From positions 19,228-83,227 of the forward strand of contig WOZJ01000066.1 in NCBI GenBank assembly GCA_011620345.1: a stretch of DNA of 64,000 nt, read 5' to 3'. The notes below the pieces were generated by a model. The model was not told where the DNA came from. It saw only the letters and a list, made by a program, of their open reading frames with translations, and made no database searches. The stretch comes from Nitrospirota bacterium. Lineage in GTDB: Bacteria > UBA2233. Position numbers and translations under genes: made by a program. Of the stretch, positions 26,344 to 35,758 are shown in pieces; the first letter of the stretch is position 1; each line of letters opens with the position of its first letter.

Positions 26344-28088
26344 GCCCATCGAGCACGAAGCAGGATTTTTTCAAACTGCTGAACTATGTCAAGCCCTATA
26401 AGCTCAGGCTTCTAGGGGCGCTCCTTTGCATGGTTGTCGTCGGGGGGCTAACATCGGCGTCTGCTTTCATCGTTAAACCCACGTTCGACAACATCTTCTT
26501 GAACCGGGATGCATTCATGCTGAAGCTTATCCCGCTGTTGATCGTCGGAATTTTCGCATTTAAGGGGGTCTTCTTCTACTTCAACCAGTACCTGACTGGC
26601 TACGTCGGCCACAAGATCATGATGGACATAAGGAGCGACCTGATCACCAAGCTCCTTAGCCTCTCGGCATCGTTTTTCCAGCGTGACCAGTCGGGCGTTA
26701 TGATCTCCCGGGTGACCAACGACGTCAATTTGCTCAAAGATACCGTATCCGTCGTGCTTACCAGGATCGTCAAGGACAGCTTTACCGTGGTGGGGCTGCT
26801 TTTTGTAGCGCTCTACAGGGATCCAATGCTTTCGCTTATCTCGTTTACCGTGTTCCCGGCGTTTGTGTTTCCGATCGTCCAGTTTGGCAGGCGATTGAAG
26901 AGGGTGTCCCACCAAAGCCAGTATACGATCGGAGAAATCACCTCCTTTTTGCAAGAAATGCTCCTTAGCTACCCCGTCATTGCGGCATTCAGGCTTGAAG
27001 AGGTACAAAAGGCGAGGTTCAAGCAGAAAAATGAGCGCCTCTTCAAGCTGGCCCTCAAGCAAATCCGGATCTCTGGCATCTCCACGCCGATCGTGGAGGT
27101 CGTAGCGGCCACGGGAATCGCCTTTACTGTCGCCTACGGCGGCTATGTAGTCTTCAAGGGGGAGAGCACGCCGGGCAACTTCTTCTCGTTCATTGCGGCC
27201 GTTGCGATGATGTACGACCCCTTCAAGAAGCTCTCGGACGTGAACAACGTCATCCAGCAAGGCCTTGCGGCGGCAAACCGCATCTTTTCCGTTCTTGACG
27301 AGAAGCCAGACATCCAAGACGCCCCAGGCGCGGCGGCGCTCGAAACCTTTCAGGACGGGATCGAGCTCGAGAACGTATGGTTCTCTTACCAAGGGCCTGA
27401 GGGGCCGTTTGCCCTTCGGGGGGTCAGCCTGGCAATCCCGAAAGGGGCGGTTACGGCGATCGTAGGCGAGTCCGGAGCCGGCAAGTCCAGCCTAATAAGC
27501 CTTCTTCTCAGGTTTTGGGACCCTACCAAGGGCCGTATTCTTCTTGACGGGCATGATTTGCGAAGCATTACGCTCGCCTCGCTCCGCGACAAGTTTGCCA
27601 TCGTTACGCAGCATACAATGCTGTTCGACGACACGATAATCAACAACATCCGCTACGGGAGACTAGGTGCATCGGACGAGGAGATTGAGCGGGCGGCCAA
27701 GGCGGCCTTTGCGCACGAGTTTATCCAGAAGCTCCCTGGAGGCTACCAAACGAATTTGGGCGAGCTAGGCATGAAGCTCTCGGGCGGCCAGCGACAAAGG
27801 ATCGCGATTGCAAGGGCCCTCCTCAAAGACGCCCCCATCCTCATCCTGGACGAGGCGATGTCCTCGCTCGACGCGGAATCCGAGCACTCCATTCAGCTTG
27901 CGATGAAGAACCTGATGGCCGGCCGGACGACCATCGTCATTGCCCACAGGCTCTCGACTGTAAAGAATGCCAAAGCGATCGTGGTAATGGAGCAGGGCCG
28001 GATTATCGAGATGGGCAACCATGAATCGCTCCTTGCAAAGGAGGAGCGTTACGCCAGGCTCTTCAAGCTCCAACTTCTTGGCACCTGA
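26340..28088 (+). CDS. msbA: Lipid A export ATP-binding/permease protein MsbA
   Basis: MsbA flips core-lipid A across the inner membrane. The 582-residue protein has six membrane segments (about 20 to 300) and an ABC domain with Walker A VGESGAGKSSLISLL, signature LSGGQRQRIAIARALL and Walker B ILILDEAMSSLDAES. It sits between lpxB and waaA, as in other lipid A clusters. It could in principle be another exporter of this large family, but the context is strong. Confidence 0.93.
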   Translation: MSPSSTKQDFFKLLNYVKPYKLRLLGALLCMVVVGGLTSASAFIVKPTFDNIFLNRDAFMLKLIPLLIVGIFAFKGVFFYFNQYLTGYVGHKIMMDIRSDLITKLLSLSASFFQRDQSGVMISRVTNDVNLLKDTVSVVLTRIVKDSFTVVGLLFVALYRDPMLSLISFTVFPAFVFPIVQFGRRLKRVSHQSQYTIGEITSFLQEMLLSYPVIAAFRLEEVQKARFKQKNERLFKLALKQIRISGISTPIVEVVAATGIAFTVAYGGYVVFKGESTPGNFFSFIAAVAMMYDPFKKLSDVNNVIQQGLAAANRIFSVLDEKPDIQDAPGAAALETFQDGIELENVWFSYQGPEGPFALRGVSLAIPKGAVTAIVGESGAGKSSLISLLLRFWDPTKGRILLDGHDLRSITLASLRDKFAIVTQHTMLFDDTIINNIRYGRLGASDEEIERAAKAAFAHEFIQKLPGGYQTNLGELGMKLSGGQRQRIAIARALLKDAPILILDEAMSSLDAESEHSIQLAMKNLMAGRTTIVIAHRLSTVKNAKAIVVMEQGRIIEMGNHESLLAKEERYARLFKLQLLGT

Positions 28089-28107
28089 CCGAAGGGGACA
28101 AAGTTCC

Positions 28108-29478
28108 TTGCAGCGCGTATTCGAGTGGGCCTGGCTTTCGCTCTACACGCTCTTCGGCTTGATGTTCTACGCGATGTACGCTCCTTGGCTTCTTTTGAGG
28201 CATACCGTGGTGGGTCATGCGAAGGCCCAGATGTCCAACGGGTTTTTGTTTAGGCTAGGCCTGGTTCCAGGCGCTATCGGGAAGGTTGAATCGCCCGTTT
28301 GGTTCCATGCCGTTTCCGTCGGCGAAATGTTGACGATTGTCCCGCTAATCAAGGCTTTTCGATCTAGGCATCCAGGCATCCCTGCCCTCGTGACCACCGT
28401 GACCGAGGCCGGACAAAGGGCCGCAATCCAGGCGCTTGAGGGTACGGGTTGCATCGTGGCCTACTTCCCGTTGGACGTGCTGCCCGTTGTTTCCCGTGTC
28501 CTTTCCAGGGTCAACCCGAGGCTTTTTGTGTTTAGTGAAAACGAGATCTGGCCGGCGTTTCTGTTCGTGCTCGAGAAAAGGGGCGTTCCGGCCGTTATGG
28601 TCAACGGCCGGGTATCCGAGAGGTCCCTTAGGCGGTTTTCAAGGGTTCCTTTGTTTCGGCATGCGTTCAAGAGGGTAAGCGTGTTCTCTCTCCAGTCGAG
28701 GAAAGATTACGACAGGCTCGTCGGTTTTGGCATTGACCCTTCGAGGCTGCGGTTCTTCGGAAATCTAAAAGTGGACAGGGCGCTTCTTGCGGCCGCCCAG
28801 CTTCTTACACCTCCAGAGGTCTTTTCGTTGAAAGCGTGGAAGGCCAAGAAGGGGGGACTCTGGATCGTCGGCGGTTCGACCCACAAAGGGGAAGAAGAGG
28901 CCCTTCTGCGCGCCCTTGGGGTGCTTTTGGACGCCGGAGTCCAAGCCACGCTTCTCTTGGCGCCAAGGCACTTAGAGCGGCTCGCTTCGATAGAGTCTCT
29001 TTTGAAAGAAAAGCGTGCAAGATACACCCGTTTAGGCACGATTGGAGATACAGAACGTTTCGACAAGGATGTTGTGCTCATCGACAGGATGGGTACGTTA
29101 TTTTCTGTGTACAGCTTGGCGGACGTCGCCTTCGTTGGTGGCTCGCTCGTTCCAAAAGGCGGGCATAACATCCTGGAGCCTCTGATGCTTGGCGTTCCGG
29201 TGCTGTTTGGAGAGCACACGGAGAACATCGGCGAGCTCGCCCAGGGTGTCTTAGAGCTTGGCCTCGGCAAGAGGCTCAAGGATACATCGGCGCTCGAAGA
29301 AGAGCTTTTGTCTTTGGCAAGACGGCCGGAATCGCTCAAGGAGGCGGCCAGCCGATGCAGGGCGTTCATCTTGGAGCACAAAGGGGCGCTGGAAGCAACG
29401 GCCGAGCTCCTTTTTGAGCTTGTACATGAGGCCGGTGGAGTGCGCATCAAGCCCGGGTCTTCTTTGGATGTTCGCTAG
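28108..29478 (+). CDS. waaA: 3-deoxy-D-manno-octulosonic acid (Kdo) transferase
   Basis: WaaA (KdtA, GT30) adds Kdo to lipid IVA. The 456-residue form starts at TTG 28108 with AAGGGG 10 bases upstream and a hydrophobic N-terminal anchor (LSLYTLFGLMFYAMYAPWLL). Family motifs are WFHAVSVGEMLT (with the catalytic Glu), FSENEIWPAFLF, GSTHKGEEEALL and PKGGHNILEPLMLGVPVL. The track's earlier start at 28021 lies inside msbA and has no family support. The number of Kdo residues added cannot be told from sequence. Confidence 0.94.
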   Translation: MQRVFEWAWLSLYTLFGLMFYAMYAPWLLLRHTVVGHAKAQMSNGFLFRLGLVPGAIGKVESPVWFHAVSVGEMLTIVPLIKAFRSRHPGIPALVTTVTEAGQRAAIQALEGTGCIVAYFPLDVLPVVSRVLSRVNPRLFVFSENEIWPAFLFVLEKRGVPAVMVNGRVSERSLRRFSRVPLFRHAFKRVSVFSLQSRKDYDRLVGFGIDPSRLRFFGNLKVDRALLAAAQLLTPPEVFSLKAWKAKKGGLWIVGGSTHKGEEEALLRALGVLLDAGVQATLLLAPRHLERLASIESLLKEKRARYTRLGTIGDTERFDKDVVLIDRMGTLFSVYSLADVAFVGGSLVPKGGHNILEPLMLGVPVLFGEHTENIGELAQGVLELGLGKRLKDTSALEEELLSLARRPESLKEAASRCRAFILEHKGALEATAELLFELVHEAGGVRIKPGSSLDVR

Positions 29479-30499
29479 GCCTCTTTTTGGAATGCTGGGG
29501 CTCGGGCTGGAAAAGGCGTATTTTAGCGCGGGGATTTTAAGGCGCGCGTTCATCCACACAAAGCGCGTGGACGCATGCGTCCTTAGCGTGGGCAATCTCG
29601 TGTTCGGAGGCTCGGGCAAGACTCCGCTCGTAGGATTTCTTGCAAGGGCTCTCAAGGAGCGGGGAGAGGCCGTAGGGGTCGTTCTCAAGGGCTATAAAGG
29701 AAAACGGAGCCGAGACCCGCTGATCGTATCGGACGGCAAAAACCTCCTTGCAAGAGTTGCGGAATCGGGGGATGAGGCCTTTGCGCTCGCTTTGAGTCTC
29801 CCCGGCGTGCCTGTTGTGGTGGGAAAAAACAGGTTTCAAGCCGCGCTTGTCCTGACAGAGCGCTTTTTACCCGGGTGGGTGCTTTTAGACGACGGCTTCT
29901 CTCAACCCTACCTTGCAAAAGACCTCGAGCTTGTCTTGTTGACCGGAGAGGAGTTTGACAGAAGGCTTGCCGGAATAGGAGTTAAGTCTCTCCTTCGGGA
30001 GCCGATTGGGGCGCTCAAGCGGGCGAATGCGTTGATCGTGCCGGAGTGCCTTCCCCCCAAAGGACAGGAGGCGATCGAAGCTTTTGTTGCCAACGAGGGT
30101 GTTGCCGCGCCCATTCTTCGACTCGTTCGCTCCCCTAGGGCGCTTTTGGACCTAGTCACGGGAAAGGAGCTGCCCTTGGATGTCGTTGAGGGCAAAAAAA
30201 TTGTCGGGCTGGCGGGGATCGCAAGGCCAGAGCGATTTTTTCGCCTCCTAGATGGGTTATACGGTCCTATCGCTGGACGGTTGGCCTTCGAAGACCACGC
30301 ACCGTATACTGCAAATAGGGTTCGGGGTCTGATGGAAGCCGTCAAAGGGGCGAGCGTGGTTTGTACGTTCAAAGATTACGTAAAGCTCGTGGCGTTCCGT
30401 GCCTCTTTTTCGGAAAAGGACGTGCTCGCCTTGATGGAAGACGTTCGGCTTGAGCCTAGAGAAACGCTCGAGCGGCTGCTCTTTGGGGGGGGTGAGTGA
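29468..30499 (+). CDS. lpxK: Tetraacyldisaccharide 4'-kinase
   Basis: LpxK phosphorylates the 4' position of the lipid A disaccharide at the membrane. The 343-residue form begins at ATG 29468, overlapping waaA by 11 bases. It shows the P-loop FGGSGKTPLVGFLA, VLLDDGFSQPYLAKDLELV, KRANALIVPE and the C-terminal FKDYVKL motif. The track's longer start at 29258 reads waaA in another frame. It is coupled to gmhB by a GTGA overlap. Confidence 0.94.
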   Translation: MFARPLFGMLGLGLEKAYFSAGILRRAFIHTKRVDACVLSVGNLVFGGSGKTPLVGFLARALKERGEAVGVVLKGYKGKRSRDPLIVSDGKNLLARVAESGDEAFALALSLPGVPVVVGKNRFQAALVLTERFLPGWVLLDDGFSQPYLAKDLELVLLTGEEFDRRLAGIGVKSLLREPIGALKRANALIVPECLPPKGQEAIEAFVANEGVAAPILRLVRSPRALLDLVTGKELPLDVVEGKKIVGLAGIARPERFFRLLDGLYGPIAGRLAFEDHAPYTANRVRGLMEAVKGASVVCTFKDYVKLVAFRASFSEKDVLALMEDVRLEPRETLERLLFGGGE

Positions 30500-31056
30500 A
30501 TCATCCCGCGGTGTTCCTGGATCGTGACGGGACGCTGTCCGAAGAGATTGGCTACATGACAGACCCAAGCAAGCTTGTGCTTATCCAAGGTGCGGCAGAG
30601 GCGCTTAAGCGACTGGCCGATGCAGGGTTTAGGCTGGTCGTCGTAACGAACCAGTCTGGGGTATCGAGGGGCTACTTTGGGCTAAAGGATCTCCTTTTGG
30701 CCAACGAGCGCCTTGAGAGGCTTTTTTTTGAGCATGGCGTCGCGCTCGATGGGATCTATGCCTGTCCGCATGTCCCTGCGTTTGGTTGTTCGTGCAGAAA
30801 GCCCATGCCCGCGCTCTTGATAGAGGCGGCCATAGAGCACGGGCTCGATCTTCGAAGGAGTTTTGTCGTGGGCGATAAGCTTACCGACGTAGAGCTTGGA
30901 AAGCGCCTTGCGATCCCCTCCGTTCTTCTTTTGACAGGGTTTGGAAGGGCTGAGCTCGTCAAAATGCAAACGGACGGCCCGATACGCTTCAAGCCAGACC
31001 TGGTGGCGGCCGATATCCTCGAGGCAAGCAAGTGGATCTTGAGCCGAGGCATTTAG
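30496..31056 (+). CDS. gmhB: D-glycero-D-manno-heptose 1,7-bisphosphate 7-phosphatase
   Basis: GmhB removes the 7-phosphate from heptose 1,7-bisphosphate in ADP-heptose synthesis. The 186-residue HAD phosphatase has VFLDRDGTLSEE (nucleophile Asp), VVVTNQSGVSRGYF, the zinc-binding CPHVPAFGCSCRKP loop typical of GmhB, and VVGDKLTDVELGK. It starts at GTG and overlaps the next kinase gene by 25 bases. Confidence 0.93.
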   Translation: MNHPAVFLDRDGTLSEEIGYMTDPSKLVLIQGAAEALKRLADAGFRLVVVTNQSGVSRGYFGLKDLLLANERLERLFFEHGVALDGIYACPHVPAFGCSCRKPMPALLIEAAIEHGLDLRRSFVVGDKLTDVELGKRLAIPSVLLLTGFGRAELVKMQTDGPIRFKPDLVAADILEASKWILSRGI

Positions 31057-32060
31057 AAGAGTGCCTTTTAGCCGTTCGCCGGTTTAGCTCACTCAGGTTA
31101 GCCGTCGTGGGCGACCTGGTGGTGGACGAGCACGTCTACGGCCAGACCTCTAGGGTCTCCAGGGAGGCGCCCGTTTTGATCCTGAAGGAAACGAAGCGTT
31201 TGCTTGCCGCAGGCGGAGCAGGCAACGCCTTCCTCAACGCCAAGGAGCTAGGGGCGTCGGCAAAGCTGTTTGGGGCGGTAGGGGCCGATTGGGAGGCTAA
31301 AGCGCTCGTTGAGTCGTTTGCGGGGAAGGGGTTTGAAGTGGACGGGATCGTCTCTTGCCAGTCCTACCTTACCCCTCGCCTTACGAGAATCTGGGCAGGG
31401 TCACACCATACGAGCCATCAGCAGGTCATCCGTCTGGATCGGGAAGGACAGGAGCATATCGATCGTGCCGCATTCGATGCGCTTCTAGAGGCCCTTTGCA
31501 AGGATTTTGAGAAGGGCTTCGATGGCGTTCTTCTCTCGGATTACGCAAGGGGCTCGATCCCAAAGGCTTGGAGGGGGGACCTTATTTCTTTGTTGATAAA
31601 AGCCAAGGTCCCAGTGTTCGTCGATGCCAGAAAGGCGTTTACGGAATACAAAGGGGCATCCTATTTCTTACCTTCCGAGTCGGAAGTCGAGGAGTGCTTA
31701 GGGGTCAGGCTAAACAGCGACCCTGCCGCCATCGAGCAGGCGGGGTTTACGCTGCTCCGAGCGCTAGGCAAAAAGACCAAGGCGCTCGTCATGACGCTTG
31801 GGTCGATGGGAATGGCCGTCTTCGAGCCCGGAAACAAAGCGGTTTTCCTAAAGGCCGTCGGGGCGACAGAGGTGACCGACGTGACTGGGGCCGGCGATAC
31901 GGTGACGGCCGTGTTTTCCCTGGCGTGCTTGGCGGGGTTAGCCCCCGTGAAGGCCGCCATTCTGGCCAATATCGCGGGCGGGATCGTGGTGATGAAGCGC
32001 GGATGCGCCCAAGTTACCCAAGAGGAGCTCGCCCAAGGGATGATCCATGCGTTTGCCTAG
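31032..32060 (+). CDS. PfkB-family sugar kinase, HldE domain I-like (paralogue A)
   Basis: This 342-residue kinase resembles the kinase half of HldE, which makes heptose 1,7-bisphosphate. It shows VVGDLVVDEHVYG, LAAGGAGNAFLNAKEL, LLSDYARGSIP, VFVDARK and the catalytic VTDVTGAGDTVTAVF. It lies between gmhB and the nucleotidyltransferase, overlapping both, so context says heptose kinase. However, it differs from the more canonical paralogue at 36858: AREAP-type substrate residues read SREAPVLIL and an HHTSHQQ stretch replaces the usual loop. It may have a different sugar specificity. The start is a GTG with GAGG seven bases upstream. Confidence 0.8.
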   Translation: MDLEPRHLEECLLAVRRFSSLRLAVVGDLVVDEHVYGQTSRVSREAPVLILKETKRLLAAGGAGNAFLNAKELGASAKLFGAVGADWEAKALVESFAGKGFEVDGIVSCQSYLTPRLTRIWAGSHHTSHQQVIRLDREGQEHIDRAAFDALLEALCKDFEKGFDGVLLSDYARGSIPKAWRGDLISLLIKAKVPVFVDARKAFTEYKGASYFLPSESEVEECLGVRLNSDPAAIEQAGFTLLRALGKKTKALVMTLGSMGMAVFEPGNKAVFLKAVGATEVTDVTGAGDTVTAVFSLACLAGLAPVKAAILANIAGGIVVMKRGCAQVTQEELAQGMIHAFA

Positions 32061-32538
32061 CGCGCCCATCGTTTCGTTGGATGAGCTCAAGGCCCTGCTT
32101 GAAGGCCTTAACCCAAGGCCTAAGACCGTCCTTACGAACGGCGTGTTCGATATTCTGCATGCGGGACATGCAAGCTACCTGGAGGCCGCCTCGAACCTCG
32201 GCGACATCCTGATCGTCGCCTTGAACGATGATGCCTCTGCTTTGGCGCTCAAAGGAAAGGATAGGCCCGTGCTCAAGCTTGAAGACCGTCTACGGCTCGT
32301 TGCATCTTTTCGGTGGGTCGATTACGTGACTTGGTTTTCCGAGCTCAAACTGGATCGTGTCCTTGAGGCGCTTAGGCCGGATATCCATGCCAAAGGAGTG
32401 GATTACGGAGGGACCGGCGTTCCTGAGGCCCGCCTTGCCAAGTCTTTAGGGGTTCAAGTGGCGCTTGTAGGAGAGCCAAAGAGGCTATCCACAACGGGCT
32501 TGATTGCGCATATTCGAAATACCGACCAAACGTCTTGA
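32047..32538 (+). CDS. rfaE2: D-glycero-beta-D-manno-heptose 1-phosphate adenylyltransferase (HldE domain II)
   Basis: This 163-residue cytidylyltransferase-fold enzyme transfers AMP to heptose 1-phosphate to give ADP-heptose. It has the signature TNGVFDILHAGHASYLEAA and the RLRLVASFRWVDYVT segment. In E. coli this activity is fused to the kinase; here the two are separate genes overlapping by 14 bases. The epimerase HldD, the last step, is not in the window. Confidence 0.9.
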   Translation: MRLPSAPIVSLDELKALLEGLNPRPKTVLTNGVFDILHAGHASYLEAASNLGDILIVALNDDASALALKGKDRPVLKLEDRLRLVASFRWVDYVTWFSELKLDRVLEALRPDIHAKGVDYGGTGVPEARLAKSLGVQVALVGEPKRLSTTGLIAHIRNTDQTS

Positions 32539-32548
32539 AAGGGAACCC

Positions 32549-32728
32549 ATGGGAATCCAAAAAGACCTTCTCGAGATCCTTGCATGTCCCAAATGCAAAG
32601 GAGGGCTGACGCTCACCCCGCAAGAAGACGGGTTTATTTGCGAGGCTTGTCAAATTCTCTACCCGATCGAAGACGACATTCCAGTCTTGCTCGAAGAAGA
32701 GGCAAAGCCCCTTAAGAAAACGAGCTGA
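32549..32728 (+). CDS. Trm112/YcaR-family small zinc-ribbon protein
   Basis: This 59-residue protein has two cysteine pairs (ACPKCKG and CEACQILYPI) and the conserved end IEDDIPVLLEEEA. The start at 32549 has AAAGGGA upstream. Bacterial Trm112-like proteins are often found beside LPS genes such as lpxK and kdsB; their role is not settled, though relatives activate methyltransferases. No methyltransferase gene is adjacent. Confidence 0.85.
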   Translation: MGIQKDLLEILACPKCKGGLTLTPQEDGFICEACQILYPIEDDIPVLLEEEAKPLKKTS

Positions 32729-32739
32729 TTCGCCTCGTC

Positions 32740-33777
32740 ATGGAGCGCCTGCTCTTTCTCGATACGGCCTACTTGGGGGATTGTCTTCTTAGTCTGCCGC
32801 TCCTCGAGGCGTTGGCCCAATCTGGGAAAAACTTCGAAATCGGGGTGGTCACCACTCCTTTGGCCCAAGACCTGTTTGCGCGAAGGCCTGGCGTTGTAGA
32901 GGTGTTTGTCTGGGACAAAAGGAAGGACAAAACCCCTTGGGGGCTCTACAAGACGGCCAAAAGGCTCGAGGGCTTCGGGGCGGCCCTTGCCGTATCTGCC
33001 CATAAATCGGCACGCTCTGCCGTATTGCTCGCGCTTGCCAGGGTGCCTTTACGCGTGGGGTTCTCTACGGCCAAGCTTTCTTTCCTCTACCATGCGCTGG
33101 TGCCAGAGGATACGACCCTGCCTGTGGTAAAAAGAAAGCTTCGGCTCCTTTCGGCGCTCGGGCTGCCGGTGCCCGAAAGGTGCGTTCCCTTGAGCGATCC
33201 TGGCGTTGACCCGGCACAGAAGGCGCGCGTGCAGGCGATGCTGGTCCAAGTGTTCGGCTATTTGCCCTTCGAGCTCGTGGGCCTGGCGCCGGGTTCCGTC
33301 TGGCAGACAAAACGCTGGCCGGCGGGGCACTTCATCGAGCTCATCAAGATGTTCAAAGTACGGCTCGGGATGGAGTGTGTCCTCATTGGAGGACAGGAAG
33401 ATCGCACGATTGCCAGGGAAATCCAAAAGGGCCTTCCTTTTCCATTGGCGGACTTTACAGGAAGGACTACGATCGCCGACCTGTTTGCAGCGATACAAGC
33501 CTTAAAACTGCTCGTTAGCAATGATTCCGCCCCGATGCACGTTGCATTCCTGTTAGGCGTCCCGGTCGTAGGAATATTTGGCCCGACAACCGCGCGGTTT
33601 GGGTTCGTCCCGTTCGGAGAAAACACGCGCGTGGCCGAAATCGAGCTGTCTTGCAGGCCGTGCGCGCGCCACGGCGGAAGGCACTGCCCAAAGGGGCACT
33701 TTCTTTGCATGCGTGGGCTTGACCCTGAGAAGGTGTTTGAGATGGGTGGTTCGCTCCTTGCCCGTCCCAGGCAGTGA
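32740..33777 (+). CDS. LPS heptosyltransferase-like protein (GT9, WaaF type)
   Basis: This 345-residue GT9 glycosyltransferase shows LFLDTAYLGDCLLSLPLLEAL, GLAPGSVWQTKRWPAGHF, the nucleotide-sugar motif LVSNDSAPMHVAFLLGVPVV and FGPTTARFGF. Near the C-terminus is a cysteine-rich stretch (CRPCARHGGRHC) also seen in WaaF relatives. It probably adds a heptose to the inner core using the ADP-heptose made by its neighbours. Only one clear GT9 gene is in the window, so WaaC or WaaF cannot be decided. Confidence 0.88.
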   Translation: MERLLFLDTAYLGDCLLSLPLLEALAQSGKNFEIGVVTTPLAQDLFARRPGVVEVFVWDKRKDKTPWGLYKTAKRLEGFGAALAVSAHKSARSAVLLALARVPLRVGFSTAKLSFLYHALVPEDTTLPVVKRKLRLLSALGLPVPERCVPLSDPGVDPAQKARVQAMLVQVFGYLPFELVGLAPGSVWQTKRWPAGHFIELIKMFKVRLGMECVLIGGQEDRTIAREIQKGLPFPLADFTGRTTIADLFAAIQALKLLVSNDSAPMHVAFLLGVPVVGIFGPTTARFGFVPFGENTRVAEIELSCRPCARHGGRHCPKGHFLCMRGLDPEKVFEMGGSLLARPRQ

Positions 33778-33798
33778 TCGGTAAAAGGGCTTAGCCGG

Positions 33799-34596
33799 AT
33801 GGTCCAAGGGGTTTCATTGATCATCATTACGCGAAACGAAGAGGCCAACATCGAGGCCTGCTTAAAAAGCGCCGGTTTTGCGAGCGAAACGATCGTCGTG
33901 GATGCCCTAAGCGAGGATGCGACGGCAGAAATCGCGGGAAGGCTTGGAGCCAGGGTGGTTTCGCAACCCTGGATGGGTTATGCCTATGCCAAGAGCCTGG
34001 CGCTAGATTTGGCGGCCGGTCCCTGGGTCTTGAGCCTCGATGCCGACGAGCGCGTCAGCAGTGCGCTCAAAGAGGAGATACTTAAGGTGTTCGAGCGGCC
34101 CATGCCCGGCGTAGCGGGCTATTTTATCCCTAGGCGCAGCCTTTTTTTGGGCCGGTGGATGAGAGCATCGGGCTTTTGGCCCGATTACCAGCTTAGGCTC
34201 TTTTTGAAGGCTAAGGCCCGCTTTGAAGACGTTCCCGTGCACGAGTCCGCCGTAATCGAGGGGAAAACGGCAAGGCTTTTTTCGCCGATCGAGCACTTTG
34301 CCTACGCCTCGCTCGATATGTACTTCGAAAAAATGCTCCGGTATGCAAGGCTATCATCGGGGATGATCGCCAAAAAAAAGAAGAAAGTCGGGATGGGCTC
34401 GGTCTTTGGCCATGGATTGGCCATGTTCCTTAAACGCTACCTCTTGAAGCGGGGTTTCCTGGACGGCCAGCAAGGGTTTGCGGTAGCGCTCCTTAGCGCC
34501 TTCCACGAATCTGCCAAGTACCTCTACGCTTGGGAAAAGCAAAAGAACCGCTGCGAGAATCATCCGGACGCCTTGCCAAAGCGTTTCTTACAGTGA
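33799..34596 (+). CDS. LPS core glycosyltransferase, family GT2 (WaaE/KdtX-like)
   Basis: This 265-residue enzyme has a GT-A fold with ISLIIITRNEEANIEACL-type N-terminus, LSLDADERVS (DXD-like metal site) and the WaaE-like C-terminal half with ARFEDVPVHESAVIEG. WaaE relatives add a beta-glucose to core heptose. A cluster of basic residues (AKKKKKVG) near residue 195 and a following hydrophobic stretch may aid membrane contact. It lies between the heptosyltransferase and two GT4 genes. Confidence 0.85.
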   Translation: MVQGVSLIIITRNEEANIEACLKSAGFASETIVVDALSEDATAEIAGRLGARVVSQPWMGYAYAKSLALDLAAGPWVLSLDADERVSSALKEEILKVFERPMPGVAGYFIPRRSLFLGRWMRASGFWPDYQLRLFLKAKARFEDVPVHESAVIEGKTARLFSPIEHFAYASLDMYFEKMLRYARLSSGMIAKKKKKVGMGSVFGHGLAMFLKRYLLKRGFLDGQQGFAVALLSAFHESAKYLYAWEKQKNRCENHPDALPKRFLQ

Positions 34597-34609
34597 AAGG
34601 AAAAAACGG

Positions 34610-35749
34610 TTGCAGAAGGATGAATCGAGGCTTAGGGTGATCCATATAGGCTCTTCCTTTGCCAAAGGCGGGCTTGAACGTTTCCCGGTACGTCTTGCTA
34701 AGGCCCAAGCGCGCCTAGGGGTTGAAACAAGCGTGCTGACGCACAAAGAGGCCTACATCTACCAATGTGCAAGAAAGTTGGGCGTCGATGTGTTCGGGGC
34801 GGAATCGAGAGCCCAGATGTTTTCCTGGCTTTGGCGCCAAAGAAAGCATGATGGCCCAACGGTGCTCCAGGTCAATGCCAACAAGGACCTTCCGATGGCC
34901 GTTCTAGCCAAGCGGTTCTTCGCAAAAGACAAGGTCAGGCTTATCTACAGGCGGGGAACCAGGGCAATGAAACCAAAAACCGACCCCTACCACAGGCTGC
35001 TCTTTCGCGAGGTTGACTTGTTCATCGTCGTTTCGAGGTTCATTCATGACAACACGCTTCAAACCTACAAGGTTCCAGAGTCTCGCGTGCTATGCATCCA
35101 TAACGGTGTGGATCCTGATTTTTTCGGAACAAAATCTGAGGGGAAGGCCTCTCTGCGTCAAGAGCTTGGCATTCCTGAAGAGGCGTTTGTCTTCGGCCAG
35201 GTTGCCAATTACGGGACTGGCAAATGCCCCGATGTATTCTTGAAGGGCGCGGAGCGGTTGGTCCTTCAGCAAGCCCAGGCCCTCCCGGTGTTTTTTTTGC
35301 TGGCCGGAGACGGGCCCCAGGACTACAGGCGTGAGCTCGATCGTCTCGCTAAAGACTTAAAGGTCTCCCCTTACGTACGCTTTCTTGACTATCAAGAAGA
35401 CTTAAGGCGTCTGTACGACGCCATTGATTGCGTGGTGCTTTGCTCGAGGGCCGAGCCCTTTGGCAACGTCCTTTTGGAGGCCATGTCCCTTAAGAAGCCC
35501 ATCATTGCGGCAAGGAGCGGGGGGAACCCCGAAATCGTCGAAGAAGGGGTTACTGGGCTTCTCTTCGATCCTTTCGATGTTGAGGCCCTTGCCGAAGCGA
35601 TGCGGCGCCTTCTTGAGGAAGAAGGCCATGCCCAGAGGTTTGGCGAGGCCGGTTTTCGGCGCTACTTGGAGCATTTTAGGATGGATTCCTGTACGCGCTC
35701 TTATCTTGAGGCCTACAAAAGGCTCTTTCAAAAAGAGCCGTATCTTTAG
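34610..35749 (+). CDS. Glycosyltransferase family 4 (tandem copy 1)
   Basis: This 379-residue GT-B enzyme begins RVIHIGSSFAKGGLERFPV and carries the donor-site motif RAEPFGNVLLEAMSLKKPI (E-x7-E). It is clearly related to the next gene: both contain KTDPYHR, an EEAFVFGxVAxY stretch and CxDVFLK at matching places. A TTG start with AAAGGA upstream is likely. Substrates cannot be read; LPS core or outer-core assembly is the natural role here. Confidence 0.87.
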   Translation: MQKDESRLRVIHIGSSFAKGGLERFPVRLAKAQARLGVETSVLTHKEAYIYQCARKLGVDVFGAESRAQMFSWLWRQRKHDGPTVLQVNANKDLPMAVLAKRFFAKDKVRLIYRRGTRAMKPKTDPYHRLLFREVDLFIVVSRFIHDNTLQTYKVPESRVLCIHNGVDPDFFGTKSEGKASLRQELGIPEEAFVFGQVANYGTGKCPDVFLKGAERLVLQQAQALPVFFLLAGDGPQDYRRELDRLAKDLKVSPYVRFLDYQEDLRRLYDAIDCVVLCSRAEPFGNVLLEAMSLKKPIIAARSGGNPEIVEEGVTGLLFDPFDVEALAEAMRRLLEEEGHAQRFGEAGFRRYLEHFRMDSCTRSYLEAYKRLFQKEPYL

Positions 35750-35758
35750 GAGTTCAAA

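Noticed and set aside
26448-27392. 314-residue minus-strand ORF
   Set aside because: It is antisense to msbA, highly charged and without family similarity.
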